A stretch of DNA of 64,000 bases from Candidatus Magnetobacterium casense (GCF_000714715.1 NZ_JMFO01000001.1:62001-126000), one strand, 5' to 3'; shown: positions 18,011 to 27,033, numbered from the stretch's first letter. Numbers and translations: made by a program. The notes: generated by a model from the sequence alone, not told the origin.

Positions 18011-18826
18011 ATGCCAGTAGTTGATTTTTATAGAAAGATACCAACAAAGAGTGCAGACCAGGTTCGGGAGATTATAAGCGGTCAGCATCGTGACGACTAT
18101 AGTGTGTTAGATGTGCGCCAGCCACAGGAGTACGAGCGTGGTCATATCCCCGGAGCGATACTAATCCCCCTGGGTGAGATACCGGATCGAATGTCTGAAC
18201 TTTCAAGCAACCGCCCTGTTATCGTCTACTGCCGCAGCGGTAACAGGAGCATGTCGGCAGCGGCCATGCTCATCAACGGCAACTTCACCGACGTGTATAA
18301 TCTCGATGGCGGCATAAACGTCTACAACGGCCTTAAGGCACAGGGGCATCCGGAGGTAAAGAGTCTCTTTTTTCCTGTTGGTGCTGCCTTTGAAACCGTT
18401 GTCTCCCTTGCCTGGTCACTTGAGGAGGGATTGCGCATATTCTACAGCAGTTGCAAGGACTTATCCAAAAAACCGGAGGCCATCGCCCTGTTTACAAAGC
18501 TCGCCGAGGCCGAAGACAAACACAAGGCAAATATCGAAAAACAGTATTCCAACATCACCGGTAAGTACGACATGGAAAAGATCGGTAAAGAGACTCCACA
18601 CCTGATGGAGGCCCTGCTCAACATAGAAGAAACCATCCAGTGGTGTCAGGGCAAAGACGTCGCCGACATCATAGAGCTATCCATGACTATAGAGGCCAAC
18701 TCCTATGACCTGTACGCCTATCTTCAGAGGATGGCAGGGGATGAGCAACAACGGACTTTCTTCAGGACAATGGCTGATGAGGAACTCTTACACATAAGGC
18801 AGATGGCCAGTGTCCTGGTTGTTTGA
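18011..18826 (+). CDS. Rhodanese-rubrerythrin (ferritin-like) fusion protein
   Basis: A 271-residue fusion. Residues about 10-115 are a rhodanese domain: DVRQPQEYERGHIPGA is the entry motif and C74 in VYCRSGNRS is the sulfur-carrying catalytic residue. Residues about 125-270 are a ferritin-like four-helix domain of the rubrerythrin type, with Glu/His ligands such as EAEDKH, MTIEANSYDLY and MADEELLHIRQM. No rubredoxin domain is visible. Such fusions occur in anaerobes and link sulfur transfer with peroxide or oxygen detoxification, but the reaction has not been settled. It has its own promoter at 17947 and converges with the PilZ gene. Confidence 0.9.
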   Translation: MPVVDFYRKIPTKSADQVREIISGQHRDDYSVLDVRQPQEYERGHIPGAILIPLGEIPDRMSELSSNRPVIVYCRSGNRSMSAAAMLINGNFTDVYNLDGGINVYNGLKAQGHPEVKSLFFPVGAAFETVVSLAWSLEEGLRIFYSSCKDLSKKPEAIALFTKLAEAEDKHKANIEKQYSNITGKYDMEKIGKETPHLMEALLNIEETIQWCQGKDVADIIELSMTIEANSYDLYAYLQRMAGDEQQRTFFRTMADEELLHIRQMASVLVV

Positions 18827-18847
18827 GCTGACTATGGGTCTCCCCGT

Positions 18848-20740
18848 TTATATCGGTTTTCTGTTAACAATGGGAGGGGTTTTTTCCTCGGGTGGTTTTT
18901 TGGCTGATGCCGGCGACTTTGGCTCTACTGTTTGTACCTTTGGTAGTAATTCGGTGCCCCTTATTTGATTCATTGACACAATGTCCTGCAAATACTTTGC
19001 ACCTGTAAAGTCCGTGTTGCCCGAGTAGGGATTTGTATAGGACAAGGTCTGTTCGACCATTTTCCTGTATATCTTTTCATCGCTAAATGGCGACGGGAAG
19101 TCAATTATGTACGGGTTCAGGAAGTTAAACAAGTCTCTCATCTGATAGTCAAAGATGCCGTATGTGGAAAAGGTCATTATAATGCTGCCATCAAACGTAC
19201 CCCATAGCTTGAGCAGACTTCGTAGTAGATTTTTATTCAGCCTGTCAAAGTTTTTCAGGATAATGAGTCCGAAATAACTAAAGGATTCAAGAGGCATATC
19301 ATCCTGCACAAGGTTCTCACAGGGGATTACGCAAAACATACTTGAGTACATGCTGAAGTCCTCGGAGTCGATGAGCTTGCTCAGGATGTAGTGTGTGTAG
19401 ATTTCATCTTCATATCTGATAATCAATCGCCCTGTTTGGGCAAACCGGGTAATGTTGTTTACAAACATGGTGCTCTGCGGGTCCTTTGCAAACAAGTCCC
19501 TTGTCCTGACGGATGTTCTGGTCGTGCTCATGGTCTTGATGCTACCCTTGCGACCAATGTCTTTGAGGATGGAGTTGGCCTCCTTTACGATGTTTTCCAT
19601 GAAGGTAAGCAGTCTGTCACTATCCATACCGGTCTTGAGCAGTCTGTTCAGCAGGACGTTTATGGAGGTTTTTTTGCTTTCTATGATGGCCTCGGCAGTC
19701 ATAAATATCAGGTATGCGATGTATCCAAAGCTCAGGTTTAGCTTATTTACGCTGATCTTTATTTTCTTATCGATGTTGTAGTGGGGGTTGCGGCAGAGAT
19801 AGGCCAGCAGATAGCCATCAAATAGTTCTATTAGCGATTTCATAAAATTATGCACGTAGAGGTGGTTTATCTGTATAAGGTCTTTGTCATAGGCCATGGT
19901 TTCAAGGAACCTGGTCATCTCCGAGTATATCTGGGAAGGCTCCTTGTAGTAGGCATTCATGTTTTTTCTGCCCTTTGCCAGGAGTACCTCTATACCTTTT
20001 GTCTCCATATTCATTATGTTATTGGCTATGCCGTTCTGATCCTTATAGCCAAAGAACGGAGACAACTTTGGGAGCATCACGGCCTTTAAGGTCTTGAGCA
20101 TATCAAAGGAGCTGTCTTCATCGGCCATATCTGACCTGTCATGTTCGATCTTGACGTAATCGGATGAAACCTTCTTGACCATATCTATGCCAAGGCGTTT
20201 GATGGCGAAGTCCACGTCCTGCAAGACGAAATCGTCGTCCTTCCTGAATATGCTGGCCTTTTCTGCCACCATCTTGGTCAGTTCGGGGATTTTGTATATC
20301 AGGTCTTTTAATATTGCCAGGTTGGTATCCTTGGATTCCAGTTCGGCCATGAGGGTGATGATGGTGGATAAAGACTCCTTGCGTATGAATTCTGTGACAG
20401 CCTCGTCGGAGAGTTTGTTTTGTGCCCTGAAGGAAGCGTCTTTTAGACGTCTGACATTTTTCTGTATGTACTGCCAATCGTCAAATGGCGTAAGGAAAGC
20501 CAAGCCGGCCTGTTTGTCGTCCTGCCATACAACCCGAACCTTTAGCTGTCTGCCAACCAGAGGTATTACCATCTCAGGCTTTTCAAACATCTCAGTCTTG
20601 TTCTTTTTGAGTCTTGCCCCCCTGGAGCTGAGTTCGACAATGCTGCCAGGTGCACCCACGGCTACCTTGTTTATGTAATATCTAAGGTGCTTTCTGCGAT
20701 TTAAAACTACACTTTCTTCGTTTGTCTCCATATCAGACAT
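18848..20740 (-). CDS. PilZ-domain protein with long helical C-terminus
   Basis: A 630-residue protein. Residues about 13-90 form a PilZ-like domain: RRKHLRYY resembles the RxxxR c-di-GMP motif and VELSSRGARL the D/NxSxxG motif. Residues about 115-200 (LIYKIPELTKMVAEKA, VDFAIKRLGIDMV) resemble an HDOD-type helical domain. The remaining 420 residues have no family I recognise. The C-terminal tail is low-complexity Pro/Lys. Known PilZ proteins bind c-di-GMP and control motility, polysaccharide or stress outputs, which fits the GGDEF and HD-GYP enzymes in this window. It has a separate promoter region to its right. Confidence 0.72.
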   Translation of the reverse strand: MSDMETNEESVVLNRRKHLRYYINKVAVGAPGSIVELSSRGARLKKNKTEMFEKPEMVIPLVGRQLKVRVVWQDDKQAGLAFLTPFDDWQYIQKNVRRLKDASFRAQNKLSDEAVTEFIRKESLSTIITLMAELESKDTNLAILKDLIYKIPELTKMVAEKASIFRKDDDFVLQDVDFAIKRLGIDMVKKVSSDYVKIEHDRSDMADEDSSFDMLKTLKAVMLPKLSPFFGYKDQNGIANNIMNMETKGIEVLLAKGRKNMNAYYKEPSQIYSEMTRFLETMAYDKDLIQINHLYVHNFMKSLIELFDGYLLAYLCRNPHYNIDKKIKISVNKLNLSFGYIAYLIFMTAEAIIESKKTSINVLLNRLLKTGMDSDRLLTFMENIVKEANSILKDIGRKGSIKTMSTTRTSVRTRDLFAKDPQSTMFVNNITRFAQTGRLIIRYEDEIYTHYILSKLIDSEDFSMYSSMFCVIPCENLVQDDMPLESFSYFGLIILKNFDRLNKNLLRSLLKLWGTFDGSIIMTFSTYGIFDYQMRDLFNFLNPYIIDFPSPFSDEKIYRKMVEQTLSYTNPYSGNTDFTGAKYLQDIVSMNQIRGTELLPKVQTVEPKSPASAKKPPEEKTPPIVNRKPI

Positions 20741-21424
20741 TATCCTCCTGTGTCATATTTTTGCTACCCTGGCCTGTCATTGTCTTCAATACATGCAAAT
20801 ACATTCTCCTAAAGTATATAACAACTCAAATGCATTTATCAAGACAATAAAGCGTAGTGCGTAGTGCCAAATTTTGGAACGAACCACCCACCGATGTTAA
20901 TGTGCAAAAAAATGGCGCAATGGTGCTCTTGACATGGACGCCGGAAGAAATTGCATCAAAACAGAAATATTTACAGGAAGAAAAATTTTAACCCGTCAAA
21001 AAAATTCCTCTTGACATTTGTATATTGACCGTAATATAATAAGTTAATGGGGGCTATGTTAGATAGTCTTACTGAATTAAAAAAGGAACTGAATAACGGT
21101 AACATAAAGTATTGAGTAGTTTTTGTACAATAGCAACACCAGTGAAGTCATTGGTAACCGTAACAAACAACTCACACACATTGTTGTCAGAAAAAGAAGA
21201 CTCCGTTTTAGAAAAAGTAAGATGCTCTTTTGTAATCAAAAACACGGCTCACCATAAGTGTAACTATAGAGGTACTATTAATCATGATGGCAGACAAATA
21301 TCCAGATACAACTACAATTACCACTCTATAGATAAATATATCGGCTTTAATAGTTAATGTTAGGGTATAACAAAAAATAGCTTGATTTAATAGGCTAACA
21401 AAATCAACAAGGAGATGTTTAAGT
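20741..21424. other. 684 bp intergenic region upstream of the cold shock gene
   Basis: No convincing gene. Near 20890-20990 an open stretch reads VLLTWTPEEIASKQKYLQEEKF and then stops; it has no start and looks like a decayed gene tail. A strong promoter (21011-21040) is followed by a possible 22-codon ORF at 21047-21115. An 81-codon TTG-start frame at 21112-21357 has poor composition. The region may be the long structured leader of the cold shock mRNA. Confidence 0.5.
21011..21040 (+). promoter_or_regulatory. Strong sigma-70-like promoter
   Basis: A perfect TTGACA and a perfect TATAAT are separated by 18 bp. The next firm gene is the cold shock gene 385 bases downstream, so the transcript would have an unusually long leader unless a second promoter is used. 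Confidence 0.65.
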
Positions 21425-21631
21425 ATGTCGGTAGAAGGAACAGTTAAGTGGTTCAGTGAAAAGAAAGGGTATGGTTTTATTACGCAGAGTAATGGACAGG
21501 ATATATTCGTCCACCACACCTCAATCAAAGGAACGGGCTTCAAGACATTAAACGAGGGTCAGCGTGTATCTTTTGACGTTGTCGAAGACAGAAAGGGTTT
21601 CAAGGCAGAAAACGTCGTAACGCTTGACTAA
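21425..21631 (+). CDS. csp: Cold shock protein, CspA family
   Basis: A 68-residue single-domain OB-fold RNA/DNA-binding protein that melts RNA secondary structure. RNP1 is KGYGFIT (residues 14-20) and RNP2 is DIFVHHT (26-32). Start and end match the family length exactly. The ribosome site is AAGGAG before ATG. Upstream lies a long leader (promoter at 21011), as is usual for cold-regulated csp genes, so post-transcriptional control is plausible. RNase HI follows on the same strand after 128 bases. Confidence 0.97.
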   Translation: MSVEGTVKWFSEKKGYGFITQSNGQDIFVHHTSIKGTGFKTLNEGQRVSFDVVEDRKGFKAENVVTLD

Positions 21632-21759
21632 GTGCCTATAGATTTAAGGCTGTAATACCAAAGTCTTAGAAAAACTCATAACAAGCAACATACAAACAAA
21701 ACAAGACCCTCCGGTGGTAGCAGGTAGCAAAGGCAAACTGCCCAACCGGGGGGGTCTGT

Positions 21760-22257
21760 ATGGCGTTGGAAGATTCGCAGCCACTCAAAGAGATAACGAT
21801 ATATACCGATGGCGCCTGCTCGGGAAATCCAGGGCCGGGCGGATATGCCGCCGTCTTGCTCTACAACAACCTCAGAAAAGAAATATCAGGCGGCTTCAGA
21901 CTGACAACCAACAACAGAATGGAAATCATGGCCGCTATAAAGGCCCTGACCGCCCTAAAATACAAATGCCGTGTGACTATAAAAACAGATTCAAGACTCC
22001 TTGTCAACTCAATAATGCTGGGATGGGCAAGGCGATGGCAGGAAAATGATTGGAAAAAAAATAATAAAGAAAAAGCCCTCAACGCAGACCTCTGGCAGCA
22101 ACTGCTCGACCTCTGCGACAAACACGTCGTGGAATTTAAGTGGGTCCAAGGGCACAGCTCGGATGAACTCAATGACCACTGCGACAAACTCTGCAGGAAT
22201 GCAGCAAAACAACCAGACCTCGAAATTGACGTCGTATACGAAAACACTGCTCTGTAA
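21760..22257 (+). CDS. rnhA: Ribonuclease HI
   Basis: A 165-residue enzyme that cleaves the RNA strand of RNA-DNA hybrids and removes R-loops and primers. Catalytic residues are visible: D17 in YTDGACSGNPGPGG, E55 in NNRMEIMAA, D77 in IKTDSRLLVNSI, and D142 in NDHCDKLC. H132 in VQGHSS is the general-base loop residue. The basic handle region WQENDWKKNNKE is present. Length is normal. The sulfatase gene follows after about 22 bases, possibly in the same transcript. Confidence 0.97.
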   Translation: MALEDSQPLKEITIYTDGACSGNPGPGGYAAVLLYNNLRKEISGGFRLTTNNRMEIMAAIKALTALKYKCRVTIKTDSRLLVNSIMLGWARRWQENDWKKNNKEKALNADLWQQLLDLCDKHVVEFKWVQGHSSDELNDHCDKLCRNAAKQPDLEIDVVYENTAL

Positions 22258-22279
22258 TTATGAATAAAAGTCGGCACGG

Positions 22280-24292
22280 TTGATATCAGTCAAGCCAAGA
22301 GTACCACAAACTGCCAACAGGTTAGGCGGATTGGGCAGGTTGGCCAGTCAGACCAGACTAGTGGGCAGGTGGCGACTTATTTCACTGTTGTATGTGGTGT
22401 GCATTGCGATCTCTTCCCTGACCAGGGTTGTGCTGACAGTAAAGAGTTGGTCGGTCTTGGATGCGAATGTGGCTGTTGTCATGAAGATATTTTCGGTGGG
22501 GGTATTGTTTGATCTTGTGACGATGACATACTTTGCCGTACCGGTTGTGCTCTATATCACGGTGGTGCCACGCCGGGTATTCAACCACAGACTGCATGAG
22601 CCGGTGTTTTATGCTATGGGTGTTGCCGCTATATATTTTGTGCTCTTTGTCAGTGTTGCGGAGGTGGTGTTTTTTGATGAATTTGGTGTTCGGTTCAATT
22701 TCATAGCCGTAGATTACCTGATTTACACAACGGAGGTTGTAAACAACATACGTGAGTCTTATCCCCTGGGTGCCATTTTGTTTGCGATTGGTCTTGTAAG
22801 TCTGTCCGTTTTTATGTGTGTGTACAGGAGGGTTGCAGATGTGTTGCGGACTTCTCAGGAGGGCATTGCCGTGCGGGTTAAATCTGCCGTGTTGTTCTTA
22901 TTGCTGCCGGTGTTGTTTGGCTCGTTTTTCTCCAAGGCTTATTTCGATAACATATCAGCCAACACCTACGTAAAAGAGATAGCCTCTAACGGGATATATG
23001 ATTTTCTTGTTGCCCTCAACACCAACAAGCTCGACTATAAGCAGTTCTATCAAACCAGAGACGATAAATTCGTCTCAGAGATGCTCCGCACTCTTGTAAG
23101 GGATAACAACAGTGTATTTGTTTCTGCCGATAAGCCATACGACATCGAAAGGATGATCAGGGGTGCAGGCGTTGACGCTGAGAGGTTAAACGTAGTAGTT
23201 GTGGTAGTTGAGAGCCTCAGTGCGGAGTATCTGGGGGTCTTTGGCGGCAAAGCAAACCTGACCCCAAATCTTGACAAATTAAGTGCAGAGGGAATGTTTT
23301 TCACGAATTTCCTTGCCACAGGCACTCGCACTGTGAGGGGACTTGAGGCCGTTACGCTATCTATACCTCCCACCCCGGGCGGGTCTATAGTAAAGCAGCA
23401 GCACAATGAGGAGTTGCCTTCGTCATGGGGGAGACTCATGAAACAGAAGGGGTATCAAACGAGCTTCATGTATGGCGGAGACGGATTATTCGATAACATG
23501 AATTACTTCTTCAGTCACAATGGCTTTGATACGATAATTGATCGCAATGATTTTGACAAAGACGAAGTTGTCTTTGAAAACGCCTGGGGCGTCTGCGATG
23601 AGGCATTGTTTTCCAAGGCAATCAGAGAATTTGACAGATCATATGCGAGTAAAAAACCATTCTTTACGCTCATAATGACTACATCCAATCATCGTCCCTA
23701 CACCTACCCTGACGGCAGAATAGACATAGCCTCGCACTCTGGCAGAAACGGTGCCATCAAGTACACCGATTACGCCATTGGCAAGTTCATCAGGGACTCC
23801 AGTCAACGTCCGTGGTTTAAGGACACCGTCTTTGTGATACTGGCCGACCACTGTGCCAACTCCGCAGGGAAGACGGAGTTGCCCGTCAGAAATTACAGGA
23901 TACCGTTACTCATATATAGCCCGGCTCACATAACCCCCATGAGGATTGACAGGCTCTCAAGCCAGATCGATGTAGCCCCCACGCTGCTTGCCATACTGGG
24001 CCAGGGGTATCGGAGCAACTTCTTCGGCAAGGACATCCTGAAGTCACCAAAAGGGGATGAGAGGGCATTTATCGGGACATACGAAACACTCGGTTACATC
24101 AAATACAACAAACTGGTCATACTTCACCCCAAAGGGAGGGCAGAGGTCTTTGAGCTTGACCATGACTCCCGGCTAGGTGCAACCACCGATGAGCAACTCC
24201 TCAACGAGGCCATCGCCTACTACCAGGGTGCATACGAAATGGTTGGCTCACTGCAAAGGAGGGGATTGAAAAAAAGGCACCTTATATTTTAG
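22280..24292 (+). CDS. LTA synthase/phosphoethanolamine-transferase-like sulfatase family membrane protein
   Basis: About 670 residues. The N-terminal third has five hydrophobic segments (for example LISLLYVVCIAISSL, LFDLVTMTYFAVPVVLYITVV, AVLFLLLPVLFGSFF). The large extracytoplasmic domain is of the LTA synthase/alkaline phosphatase superfamily. Metal and nucleophile motifs are VVVVVESLSAEYLG (Glu), ATGTRTVRGLEA (nucleophile Thr), and ILADHCAN (Asp-His). Such enzymes move glycerol phosphate or phosphoethanolamine onto membrane or periplasmic glycans. The TTG start at 22280 has no good ribosome site, so the true start is uncertain within the first 40 codons. The substrate is unknown. Confidence 0.85.
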   Translation: MISVKPRVPQTANRLGGLGRLASQTRLVGRWRLISLLYVVCIAISSLTRVVLTVKSWSVLDANVAVVMKIFSVGVLFDLVTMTYFAVPVVLYITVVPRRVFNHRLHEPVFYAMGVAAIYFVLFVSVAEVVFFDEFGVRFNFIAVDYLIYTTEVVNNIRESYPLGAILFAIGLVSLSVFMCVYRRVADVLRTSQEGIAVRVKSAVLFLLLPVLFGSFFSKAYFDNISANTYVKEIASNGIYDFLVALNTNKLDYKQFYQTRDDKFVSEMLRTLVRDNNSVFVSADKPYDIERMIRGAGVDAERLNVVVVVVESLSAEYLGVFGGKANLTPNLDKLSAEGMFFTNFLATGTRTVRGLEAVTLSIPPTPGGSIVKQQHNEELPSSWGRLMKQKGYQTSFMYGGDGLFDNMNYFFSHNGFDTIIDRNDFDKDEVVFENAWGVCDEALFSKAIREFDRSYASKKPFFTLIMTTSNHRPYTYPDGRIDIASHSGRNGAIKYTDYAIGKFIRDSSQRPWFKDTVFVILADHCANSAGKTELPVRNYRIPLLIYSPAHITPMRIDRLSSQIDVAPTLLAILGQGYRSNFFGKDILKSPKGDERAFIGTYETLGYIKYNKLVILHPKGRAEVFELDHDSRLGATTDEQLLNEAIAYYQGAYEMVGSLQRRGLKKRHLIF

Positions 24293-24721
24293 CCGGTAAA
24301 CTCTGCCGGCACAGGCAACCTCTAACGTGCGGGTAATCTCACCGGAGCTTCAGTTCAATGCGGAAACAACCTCATCAACACCGCCTGCTCTTCGGTAAAT
24401 CCCGCTGCCCTGAGACGCTTAACATAAGTATGCGTATTGTAAAGAATCAAATATCAGTGTGTTTTTCATAAACTACCTCCATGCCTCATTATAACATAAT
24501 AGGCATTTATAAATGTGTCAACAACTTCATCTGCAAGCAAATTATTTCTTTTGGAGGCATAAATTTTCCTGCTGTAAAAAAATACCCTCATGTGAAGAAA
24601 AATGCGTATCCTCTTTATATGTCATGGTAGCAAAAGAAAGAAAGGGGCGGCTCCGCCCCCCTTCAGAACCCCCTGCAAGGGGGCCAGCCCCCTTGACGCG
24701 CCGTTTTACCATGCTTTTTTA
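24293..24721. other. 429 bp intergenic region between sulfatase and phage-like island
   Basis: No gene is supported. The left part contains scattered inverted repeats. The right end (24640-24705) is a GC-rich double hairpin described separately. It forms the left boundary of the phage-like island. Confidence 0.5.
24633..24705 (-). terminator. Dispersed GC-rich double hairpin, terminator-like
   Basis: It contains the palindromes GGGGCGGCTCCGCCCC and AAGGGGGCCAGCCCCCTT. On the minus strand the first stem is followed by TTTCTTTCTTTT, so it can terminate the HTH gene ending at 24722. Closely related copies lie at 29737-29803 and 32632-32728. Confidence 0.65.
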
Positions 24722-25345
24722 CTACCACTGACCCTTCTGGATGTATCTGTATATCTGCGATCTTGACTTGCGGAACAATTCGGCAATCTCCACCACGGGC
24801 ACCCTGGCATAGAGCATGACGGCGATAGCGCGTAGTTTTAAGTCTCTGATCTGTCTGATTTTGTTAATGTTGATCTTGCGATGTCCAACAAGGGCCTCCC
24901 TTATCTCTACCAGTACTTCGTTGTAGTCTTTTGTTAGTCTTTCGTCTTCGTATTGCAGGGTTGCCTCAAATGATGAGTCCTCACGTTTGAGTATTTCTTC
25001 CACGTAGATGCAGGCCTCGTTGCACCTGATGTAGTTTCTGCATCTGTGACAGGAGTGTTTGGTGCGACTCGCTACCTGGCAACGGCGCCGAGGGGTCAGC
25101 GAGGGGCGAGCCGCCCCTAGCTCAGTCCCCCCGCTCAATCCCGTTGTGCCAGTGTTGCCAGTGGGTCCCGCTACCGGAGGACGTCGGCGCCCCCCTGTCA
25201 GAGCACCATTGAGCCGGGGGGGGTCAGCGACCCCTGGCTCAATGTCGCTGACCCCTTTTATGCCGGGGGCGGCTCGCCCTTTTTTATGCCAGGGGTCGCT
25301 GACCCCCTCGCTGCCCCCCACAGGGACTAAAATGTCAGCGTCCAC
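24722..25345 (-). CDS. HTH protein with repeat-derived N-terminal half (phage-like)
   Basis: About 207 residues from a GTG start at 25345, which has AGGAGG seven bases upstream and overlaps the stop of the loader gene by 11 bp. The C-terminal 110 residues carry a Cys cluster (CHRCRNYIRCNEAC), a helical segment, and a final helix-turn-helix (AVMLYARVPVVEIAELFRKSRSQIYRYIQKG) typical of resolvase- or terminase-like HTH units. Residues about 8-86 are almost entirely encoded by GC-rich palindromic repeats (GVSDPWHKKGRAAPG, DIEPGVADPPRLNG) and are probably unstructured. It is the last gene of a leftward three-gene replication module. A regulatory role is inferred from the HTH only. Confidence 0.62.
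   Translation of the reverse strand: MDADILVPVGGSEGVSDPWHKKGRAAPGIKGVSDIEPGVADPPRLNGALTGGRRRPPVAGPTGNTGTTGLSGGTELGAARPSLTPRRRCQVASRTKHSCHRCRNYIRCNEACIYVEEILKREDSSFEATLQYEDERLTKDYNEVLVEIREALVGHRKININKIRQIRDLKLRAIAVMLYARVPVVEIAELFRKSRSQIYRYIQKGQW
25091..25316. repeat. Cluster of palindromic elements inside the HTH gene
   Basis: At least four copies or part-copies of the core GGGGTCAGCGACCCC with its flank TGAGCC/GGCTCA lie in this stretch in alternating orientation, near 25091, 25210, 25245 and 25290. The flank AGGGGCGAGCCGCCCC also recurs. The gene stays open through all of it, adding about 75 codons. Similar elements sit in five other genes of this window. Confidence 0.85.
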
Positions 25346-26321
25346 TACCTGCCTCCTGTGGCGCCTTGCAACGGCCAACCGCTGTACTCTGTGCAGGATG
25401 TGATAACAAGCCCTTTTTAAGTATGAGCACCTTGCCCATCTCACTTATGCGCATGACAACGCTCGTACCGGTAAACTCACTGACGGCGTTAAAACTCCTC
25501 TCCACCTCTCCAAGACCGTAATTGCTGATAATGATAAGTGGCAAATTGTTTATATAACGCCTGTTTATAATAGAGTACATGGTCTTCACCGACCACCCGG
25601 TAACCTTTTCGGCCATAAAGTCATCCATGACCACAAGGGGCGCACTACAGTACTTGTCATATACGTCCCCCTCGGAGAGGGGGGTCAGCGACCCCCGGCT
25701 CAATTCGGGGTTATTAAACGTCTTTCGGATATCTGCAAGCATGTCCGATACGATGGTAAAGATGGGATAACGTGGCTCTATGGGAGCCTCCGAGTAACAG
25801 TCCCGGAAGGAGGGGGTGAGCATCCGGATATAAGCCTTTAAGATGGCTGCTGCCAGATACGTCTTTCCCGTTGCGGGCGGCCCAAAGATATACAGTCCTC
25901 CGGGGGCTTGGGGGTCAGCGCCCCCCGGCTTAATTTGTTGCGTGTGGGTGGCATCCCCTGACTGAAAGCCGTCACCGCAATGCAACCTCTGCAAGACTCC
26001 CTGCACTACCTCTGCAACCTCCCGATTCACCGAAGAGATATCCGCCGTCAAGTACCTCTGCGGCACCCCACAGCTCCTTAACACGCTGTCCATGCGTCCG
26101 CTTATCCTCTGTCGCCACTTGCGCACAATGTCCTCCTGACGCAGCATCGTAAGGGACACCTTGCAGTTGTGACACACATCGGAAACCGCAATCCACCGCA
26201 ATGTAAGCGGATTAAACCACCCCACGTCCTCCCGTCCACAACGACTGCACTTATGTGCATCACCCCTGATGCCCTCAAACAGACGCACGATATCATCCCA
26301 GAAGACCTCCGTCCTGTACAT
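25335..26321 (-). CDS. DnaC/DnaI-like helicase loader ATPase (phage-type)
   Basis: About 328 residues from ATG 26321, chosen because AGGAGG lies five bases upstream and because the longer frame overlaps the upstream gene out of frame. A zinc-finger-like region comes first (CSRCGRED, DVCHNCKVS). The AAA+ core follows: Walker A FGPPATGKTYLA, Walker B PLVVMDDFMAEK, and ISNYGLGEVE near sensor I. It resembles DnaC/DnaI and IstB loaders that place replicative helicase at an origin. Two palindromic elements (25679-25706 and 25905-25935) are in frame between core motifs. The neighbours on both sides are replication-type phage genes and the stop/start overlaps indicate an operon. Confidence 0.8.
   Translation of the reverse strand: MYRTEVFWDDIVRLFEGIRGDAHKCSRCGREDVGWFNPLTLRWIAVSDVCHNCKVSLTMLRQEDIVRKWRQRISGRMDSVLRSCGVPQRYLTADISSVNREVAEVVQGVLQRLHCGDGFQSGDATHTQQIKPGGADPQAPGGLYIFGPPATGKTYLAAAILKAYIRMLTPSFRDCYSEAPIEPRYPIFTIVSDMLADIRKTFNNPELSRGSLTPLSEGDVYDKYCSAPLVVMDDFMAEKVTGWSVKTMYSIINRRYINNLPLIIISNYGLGEVERSFNAVSEFTGTSVVMRISEMGKVLILKKGLLSHPAQSTAVGRCKAPQEAGSGR
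25679..25706. repeat. In-frame palindromic element in the loader gene (1)
   Basis: The core GGGGTCAGCGACCCCCGGCT is read in the gene as ELSRGSLTP, a different frame from the GVSDPRLN reading seen in the glucan dikinase and TolC genes. It lies before the Walker B motif. Confidence 0.85.
25901..25935. repeat. In-frame palindromic element in the loader gene (2)
   Basis: A diverged core (GGGGGTCAGCGCCCCCCGGC) is read as IKPGGADPQAPGG just before the Walker A strand, where DnaC relatives have only a short linker. Confidence 0.75.
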
Positions 26322-26343
26322 GAGGGCCTCCTGGCGTGCCTGT

Positions 26344-27033
26344 TCAGGATTGTTCGCTAACAAGTCCGATATATAGGTGAGCGTATGGGTCTGCTTCTGC
26401 TGCTTTGTTGTTTTCGACACGGGGGCGAGTTTCCTGTGTGTTTGCTCCGGGGTGTTCCCGACCGACGGCGACCCCTGACTTATTGCCATCGGAGTCGTGA
26501 TGGCATTGCGCATGGTATGTTTGCTCTGCATCGTTGCTATTGTCCTCCTTCTTGTTCTTTTTTGCTGTTGGGCGCTTAATTGAGCCGGGGGTCGCTGACC
26601 CCTTGGGCTCCGGCATATGGTTGCCGGATGATCGCTCAGACGTATTTCTTGTATTAGCTCTGTTTGCATGACCGCTAGTATTTTGATACTTTTCCCAGTT
26701 ACTGATAAATATAACTGAACCCATAGCATTGCTTGTAACATTAATAATGCCATTTTGTTCGAGCCATCTCAGCACGCTTCCGATGGTTTTTTTTGAGGGT
26801 ATACGCTCTATTCCTCGTTCATAGTGAGCCACGCCTCTGGCTATGATATCGTAACTTGTCACCACCATTCCTGGAGATACCCACATGCCCAGACCGCGGT
26901 TGGTTGGCACACACTCTGTCTTCCATCTTGCCTTCTGACGCAGGTAATAAAAGATGCGATGATACAACGGTGGCATCTGCCACACCAGGCTGTCTAACTC
27001 CCTACGCCATGCCAATGTAAAGCCTCGTTCCAT
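26344..27033 (-). CDS. Phage-type replication initiator/organiser protein
   Basis: A 229-residue protein. The N-terminal 125 residues form a winged-helix-like unit common to phage replisome organisers and DnaD-like proteins: ERGFTLAWRRELDSLVWQMPPLYHRIFYYLRQKARW, later SKKTIGSVLRWLEQNGIINV. The C-terminal 100 residues are polar, low in hydrophobics and probably disordered. They include a palindromic element at 26576-26611 read as PKGSATPGSIKRP. It lies directly upstream of the helicase loader, the usual order initiator then loader in phage replication modules. The promoter must lie in 27034-27524, shared with the divergent terminase genes. Confidence 0.7.
   Translation of the reverse strand: MERGFTLAWRRELDSLVWQMPPLYHRIFYYLRQKARWKTECVPTNRGLGMWVSPGMVVTSYDIIARGVAHYERGIERIPSKKTIGSVLRWLEQNGIINVTSNAMGSVIFISNWEKYQNTSGHANRANTRNTSERSSGNHMPEPKGSATPGSIKRPTAKKNKKEDNSNDAEQTYHAQCHHDSDGNKSGVAVGREHPGANTQETRPRVENNKAAEADPYAHLYIGLVSEQS
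26576..26611. repeat. In-frame palindromic element in the initiator gene
   Basis: The core GAGCCGGGGGTCGCTGACCC is read in a third reading frame (GSATPGSI) within the disordered tail. Confidence 0.85.

Noticed and set aside
21112-21357. An 81-codon TTG-start frame before the cold shock gene
   Set aside because: The composition is poor, there is no ribosome site, and it lies in the likely csp leader.
26322-26753. A longer form of the helicase loader starting at 26753
   Set aside because: The extra 144 codons overlap the initiator gene in another frame, and a good AGGAGG-ATG occurs at 26321, directly after that gene's stop.
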